From an uncultured Clostridia bacterium (GTDB taxonomy: Bacteria > Bacillota > Clostridia > Christensenellales > Borkfalkiaceae): 16,682 nt of DNA. The stretch's first letter is position 1. Every line of letters starts with the position of its first letter. The position numbers and the translations under genes are program-made. Below the pieces are notes generated by a model. It did not search any database. It worked only from the letters and a program-made list of their open reading frames with translations, and was not told the DNA's origin. Below, piece after piece: positions 12,683-16,682 of the stretch. The DNA lies in contig CAMWWA010000010.1 in assembly GCA_947177825.1 (NCBI GenBank), positions 1 through 16,682 on the forward strand, written 5' to 3'.

Positions 12683-13630
12683 ATGATTAACCACGGCAAC
12701 GAAATCAAGATTTTTTCGGGCAATTCCAACAGACCTTTGGCGGAAGCGATTGCAAAGCAGCTTAACACCACGCTCGGCGAAATGGAAGTTACGCACTTTT
12801 CCGACGGCGAAATTTACGTTCGCTTTGACGAGACCGTGCGCGGCAAGGACGTTTTCCTTATCCAGTCCACCAGCTATCCCGTCAACAACAACCTTATGGA
12901 ACTGCTGATTATGATTGACGCGGCAAAGCGCGCAAGCGCCGGCCGTATCACCGCGGTTATTCCCTATTTCGGTTACGCCCGTCAGGACAGAAAGGCGCGC
13001 TCGCGCGAGCCTATAACCGCAAAGCTGGTTGCAAACCTTTTGACCAGCGCAGGCGCGGATAGAATTTTAACTATGGATTTGCACTGTCTGCAGATTCAGG
13101 GCTTCTTCGATATTCCTCTGGACAACCTTGTCGGCGGTCCCACGCTGTATAACCACTTCAAACCCAAGGTGGACGAGGATTTCGTAGTAGTTTCCCCCGA
13201 TATCGGTTCGGTAGGCAGGGCAAGAAAGGTTGCGGCAAGAATGGACGCCAAGATGGCAATAATCGACAAGCGCCGCCCCAAGGCGAACGTTATGGAGGTT
13301 ATGAACATAATCGGCGACGTTCAGGGTAAAAACTGCCTTATGGTCGACGATATGATAGACACTGCGGGCACGATAGTGCAGGGCGCAAAGGCGTTGAAGG
13401 AAGCGGGCGCAAAGGAAATTTACGCTTGTTGCTCGCACGGCGTTTTATCCGGTCCCGCAATCGAAAGGCTTGCGGCATCGCCCATAACCGAGCTTGCAAT
13501 GCTGGACACCATAAACATTCCGCAGGAGAAAATGCTTCCCATCTTCAAGATGATTTCCACGGCAACCATTTTCGCCAACGCAATCGAGAACGTTTATATG
13601 GATAGACCGATGTCCAAAATTTACGACTAA
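12683..13630 (+). CDS. prs: Ribose-phosphate pyrophosphokinase (PRPP synthase)
   Basis: The enzyme makes PRPP from ribose 5-phosphate and ATP for nucleotide, histidine and tryptophan synthesis. The 315-residue length is standard. Visible motifs: FSDGEIYVRFDETVRG (residues 39-54), IPYFGYARQDRKARSREPITAKL, MDLHCLQIQGFFDIPLDNL (131-149, with catalytic-region His134), SPDIGSVGRARKVA and the PRPP-binding loop VDDMIDTAGT (221-230). The usual HAGQIQGFF reads HCLQIQGFF here. GGAGG lies 9 nt before the ATG. It has its own promoter and a strong terminator, so it is probably a single-gene transcript; pth and mfd follow in a common Firmicutes order. Confidence 0.97.
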   Translation: MINHGNEIKIFSGNSNRPLAEAIAKQLNTTLGEMEVTHFSDGEIYVRFDETVRGKDVFLIQSTSYPVNNNLMELLIMIDAAKRASAGRITAVIPYFGYARQDRKARSREPITAKLVANLLTSAGADRILTMDLHCLQIQGFFDIPLDNLVGGPTLYNHFKPKVDEDFVVVSPDIGSVGRARKVAARMDAKMAIIDKRRPKANVMEVMNIIGDVQGKNCLMVDDMIDTAGTIVQGAKALKEAGAKEIYACCSHGVLSGPAIERLAASPITELAMLDTINIPQEKMLPIFKMISTATIFANAIENVYMDRPMSKIYD

Positions 13631-13641
13631 ATCAAAACCAA

Positions 13642-13674
13642 AAAGCCACAGCGCTGAGCCGTGGCTTTAATTTT
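13642..13674 (+). terminator. Intrinsic terminator after prs
   Basis: AAAGCCAC (13642-13649) pairs perfectly with GTGGCTTT (13661-13668) around an 11-nt loop, followed by AATTTT. Its right arm contains the only GTG upstream of and in frame with pth, which argues against that GTG as the pth start. Confidence 0.85.
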
Positions 13675-13690
13675 CCCGGGAGGTAGGCTT

Positions 13691-14254
13691 ACGTTTATAA
13701 TAGTCGGACTCGGCAACCCCGAGCAAAGGTATTTTAAAACTTTTCATAACATGGGCTACCTCGCGGTCGGCGACGCGGCAAAAATGCTGGGCGTCAAGTT
13801 CAAAAAGAGGGAGTGCGAGGCGCTTACCGCCGAAGCGCATTTGGGCGGCGAAAAGGTCATACTTGCCCAGCCGCTCACCTATATGAACAATTCGGGCAGG
13901 GCGGTAAAGCAGCTGCTTGCCAAGTACAAGGCAACGCCCGGCGAGCTTGTCATTTTGTACGACGACTACGATATTCCCAAGGGCAAGATACGCATCCGCC
14001 CCGACGGCAGCGCAGGCACGCACAACGGTATGCGCTCGGTCATTGCGGAAATCGGCACGGCGGCGTTCAAGCGTATACGCATAGGCATACGCGACAACGA
14101 GATAAGCATTCCTATTATCGATTACGTGCTTTCCAACGTCCGTGCGGAGGATTACGAGCTGTTTATTTCCGCCTGCTCGCGTGCGGCTGAAGCTGCAATC
14201 GAGCTTGCCAAAGGCGTCCCCTGCGAAAGGGTGATGACCGACTTTAACGGCTGA
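13691..14254 (+). CDS. pth: Peptidyl-tRNA hydrolase, with apparent non-AUG start
   Basis: Pth recycles peptidyl-tRNA released from stalled ribosomes. All core residues are present (numbered from the ACG): Asn9 in IIVGLGNPE, catalytic His19 in TFHNMG, Asn66 in PLTYMNNSG, Asp91-Asp92 in YDDYDIPKGK and Asn112 in GTHNG. The start is odd. The family N-terminus demands initiation just before FIIVGLGNP, but the codons there are CTT, ACG, TTT, ATA and ATA. GGGAGG (13678-13683) lies exactly 7 nt before the ACG at 13691, so I place the start there; ATA at 13697 is an alternative. The in-frame GTG at 13661 lies inside the prs terminator and lacks a ribosome site. A base-call error turning ATG into ACG is possible. 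Confidence 0.9.
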   Translation, partial: TFIIVGLGNPEQRYFKTFHNMGYLAVGDAAKMLGVKFKKRECEALTAEAHLGGEKVILAQPLTYMNNSGRAVKQLLAKYKATPGELVILYDDYDIPKGKIRIRPDGSAGTHNGMRSVIAEIGTAAFKRIRIGIRDNEISIPIIDYVLSNVRAEDYELFISACSRAAEAAIELAKGVPCERVMTDFNG

Positions 14255-14305
14255 TTCAATCAAACTACACTTACCCGTTTCAATGCGGCAAAACGGAGAA
14301 TTCGG

Positions 14306-16682
14306 GTGAAAAACTTTTTCAGTTGCGAAAATTTAAAAGGGGACTACCCCGCAATAGCAAACGACCTCCGCCTCGGTGCTCCGACGGCGGTTTTCGGCGT
14401 TGCCGACAGCCGCAAATATCTTACGGCAAGCGTAATCGAGCGCCCCGTTTTATATATCGCGGCGGACGCGGTTACGGCAGGCAAAGCGTACGCGGCAATA
14501 AAGGTGTTGTCGGGTAAAAAGTGCGCTCTGCTTTCTGCCAAGGACGACGTTCTTTTATACAAAACGGCTGTTTCCAAGGACGCGCTTTTCCGCAGGATAG
14601 AGGGCATTTGCGGACTGCTTTCGGGCGCGGAAGTGGTGGTGTGCGACGTGGAGGCGGCGCTTCAGCTAGTGCCCGCAACCCTGCCGCAGATAACGCTTAA
14701 AGTAGACTGCGAATACGACTACGCGGCGCTGCCCTCGCTTCTCGTGCAAATGGGCTACGTTCGCGAATATTCGGTGGAGAGCAGGGGCGCTTTTGCCGTG
14801 CGCGGCGACATACTCGACGTCTATCCCGTCACGGCGGAAAACCCCGTGCGCATTGACTTTTTCGGCGACACCGCGGAGCGCATTCGCCCCTACGATTTCG
14901 TCAGCGGCGACAGGCTGGAGGAGGTGCGGGAAATAACAATTGCGCCTGCGACCGACTGCATAATAGACGACGGCGAAATCAACTCTCTTACCGCCGCGCT
15001 GCACCGCAGTTTAAAGGAGTGCAAAAGCCAGGCGGCGTTCAGCCGTCTGAATACCATATGCGGCGAAATAAGCAACGCGCTTGCCGCGCGCACGCCCTTT
15101 GCCGGGCAGGATTTTCTCTTTCCCGTGCTGTCCTGCGCGCGCACCGTTTTCGACCTTCTGCCCGAAAAAACCGCAATAGTTTTCGACGAGTGCAAGGCGG
15201 TTTCGGATAGACTGAAAGCGGTTTTAAAGGAGCACGAGGAAAGGTTCAAAGACCTGTCGGAGGGCGGCGAAGTTTGCGGCTTTTCCAGGCAGCAGCTTTT
15301 GAATGAGGAGGAGTTTTTAAAGGGAGTATCGCGCTATCTCAACGTGGCGCTGCAGACCTTCACGACAGACCTCAGATTTTTCCGCCCGTTAAAGACGTAC
15401 AACCTTCATTCGGTGCCGTCGCCTTCCTATCTCAACAACGTGCCCGCGCTCTGCGACGACGTAAAGAGGTGGCTGTCCGGCGGATACAGAATTCTGATAT
15501 TTGCGGGCGGCGTAAAGCGCTATGAAAAGATTTGCGAAGTACTACACGACGCATATATAGGGGTTAATCCCGTTCCTTACGCACTTTCGGCGCTCAAAGA
15601 CGTTGCCGTAAGCTCGGATAATCTCGATAAAGGTTTTATTCTGCACGAGGCGAAGCTTGCCGTAATCGGCAGCGGAGATATATTCACAAAGCCCGTGCAA
15701 AAGCGAATAAAGAAGCGCAGGGGCGATATGTTCGCCGCGCCCGAAATAGGCGACTTTGCCGTTCACGAAAAGCACGGTGTGGGCAAAATTACGGGCACCA
15801 AAAAGATTGAAACGACCGACGGCATAAAGGAATACGTTGCCATAGAATACCGCGGCGGCGACGTTTTATACGTGCCCGTCGAGCAGATGGATATTCTGTC
15901 CAAGTACGTGGGCGACGGCAATCCAACCCTCTCCAAAATAGGCGGCGCGGAGTTCGAAAAGGTAAAGGAGCGCGTGCGCGCCTCCATCAAAAAGCTTGCG
16001 TTCGACTTAAAGCTTCTGTACGCCGAAAGGGGCGAAAAACGCGGCTACCGCTTCCCCGAAAACGCCGTCATGATGGAGGAGTTCGAAAACGCCTTTATCT
16101 ACGAGGAAACCGCCGACCAGCTTACCTGCATCGAGGAAATCAAGGCGGATATGTGTTCGGAAAAGGTTATGGACAGACTGCTGTGCGGCGACGTCGGATA
16201 CGGCAAGACGGAGGTCGCTTTCCGCGCAATTTATCTGTGCGTTCTGGGCGGCAAACAGGCGGCTTTAATGTGCCCCAGCACCATACTTTCCGAACAGCAT
16301 TTCAACACCGCGTGCGAGCGGTTCAGGGAGTTCGGAGTGCGCGTCGAAAAGCTCAACCGCTTTAAAACTCCCAAGCAGCAGGAGCAGACTATAGAGGCGC
16401 TCAAGAGGGGTGAAGTAGACCTTTTAATAGGCACTCACCGCCTGCTTTCCGACGACGTAAAATTCAAGGATTTGGGGCTTTTAGTCCTTGACGAGGAACA
16501 GCGCTTCGGCGTGGAGCACAAGGAAAAAATCAAACACATAAAGTCGGACGTGGACTGCCTGACCATGACGGCAACGCCCATACCGCGCACCCTGCATATG
16601 TCGCTTGCCGGCATCAGGGACATAAGCACCATAACCACCGCGCCCACGCGCAGACTGCCCGTTCAGACCTACGTCGTAGAGG
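14306..16682 (+). CDS. mfd: Transcription-repair coupling factor Mfd (3' partial)
   Basis: Mfd displaces RNA polymerase stalled at DNA lesions and recruits UvrA. The first 792 residues are visible of a protein usually near 1,150. The N-terminal ~450 residues are the UvrB-like and linker domains (e.g. SRGAFAVRGDILDVYPV). From about residue 475 comes the RNA polymerase-interacting domain (FAAPEIGDFAVHEKHGVGKI, then VLYVPVEQMD). The first translocase domain has Walker A GDVGYGKTEVA with Lys634, Walker B DEEQRFG (729-735) and motif III TATPIPRTL. The second RecA-like lobe and the UvrA-binding C-terminus are beyond the window. The GTG at 14306 is 7 nt after GGAG (14295-14298). It lies 51 nt after pth with no terminator between, so the two are probably co-transcribed. 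Confidence 0.96.
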   Translation, partial: MKNFFSCENLKGDYPAIANDLRLGAPTAVFGVADSRKYLTASVIERPVLYIAADAVTAGKAYAAIKVLSGKKCALLSAKDDVLLYKTAVSKDALFRRIEGICGLLSGAEVVVCDVEAALQLVPATLPQITLKVDCEYDYAALPSLLVQMGYVREYSVESRGAFAVRGDILDVYPVTAENPVRIDFFGDTAERIRPYDFVSGDRLEEVREITIAPATDCIIDDGEINSLTAALHRSLKECKSQAAFSRLNTICGEISNALAARTPFAGQDFLFPVLSCARTVFDLLPEKTAIVFDECKAVSDRLKAVLKEHEERFKDLSEGGEVCGFSRQQLLNEEEFLKGVSRYLNVALQTFTTDLRFFRPLKTYNLHSVPSPSYLNNVPALCDDVKRWLSGGYRILIFAGGVKRYEKICEVLHDAYIGVNPVPYALSALKDVAVSSDNLDKGFILHEAKLAVIGSGDIFTKPVQKRIKKRRGDMFAAPEIGDFAVHEKHGVGKITGTKKIETTDGIKEYVAIEYRGGDVLYVPVEQMDILSKYVGDGNPTLSKIGGAEFEKVKERVRASIKKLAFDLKLLYAERGEKRGYRFPENAVMMEEFENAFIYEETADQLTCIEEIKADMCSEKVMDRLLCGDVGYGKTEVAFRAIYLCVLGGKQAALMCPSTILSEQHFNTACERFREFGVRVEKLNRFKTPKQQEQTIEALKRGEVDLLIGTHRLLSDDVKFKDLGLLVLDEEQRFGVEHKEKIKHIKSDVDCLTMTATPIPRTLHMSLAGIRDISTITTAPTRRLPVQTYVVE

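Noticed and set aside
13667-14263. Minus-strand open frame opposite pth
   Set aside because: Shadow of pth; no ribosome site or known motif, while pth shows all catalytic residues.

Overview
The window carries a chromosomal stretch of an anaerobic, endospore-forming Firmicute (Bacillota), most likely a gut Clostridia lineage. The grounds are the spoIIGA-sigE-sigG sporulation cluster, a YlmC/YmxH-family gene, the prs-pth-mfd order, a two-subunit iron-sulfur class I fumarase, and a lipoprotein serpin of the kind found in gut clostridia. I see no rRNA, tRNA, CRISPR array, insertion sequence or phage gene.

Layout. (1) 2-2443: the 3' part of a large surface protein with MBG/Ig-like repeats, one C-terminal membrane helix and a long cytoplasmic tail. 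It converges, across a bidirectional terminator, on (2) a minus-strand secreted serpin (2491-3828). (3) 4014-6327: spoIIGA, sigE and sigG, encoding the sigma-E activating protease, pro-sigma-E and sigma-G. (4) 6468-7392: a two-gene toxin-antitoxin module under its own consensus promoter. The antitoxin joins an AbrB/SpoVT DNA-binding domain to a VbhA-like Fic-inhibitory motif, and the toxin is a class I Fic AMP-transferase. (5) 7519-8505: a CvpA-like membrane protein and a YlmC/YmxH PRC-barrel protein with an unusual proline/cysteine-rich tail. (6) 8508-9868, minus strand: fumarase beta and alpha subunits. (7) 9951-12523: a probable operon of CPBP protease, rlmH, an M14 peptidase of the gamma-D-Glu-Dap type, and tadA. 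(8) 12683-16682: prs, pth and the first 792 residues of mfd, which runs off the window.

The most interesting item is the AbrB-VbhA fusion paired with Fic, with a 10-bp direct-repeat candidate operator between promoter and ribosome binding site. Other points worth attention are an apparent non-AUG start for pth, and several genes (spoIIGA, fumarase alpha, CPBP) whose best promoter places the transcript start within a few bases of the start codon with no Shine-Dalgarno sequence, suggesting leaderless mRNAs. All assignments come from reading motifs by eye; no database search was run.
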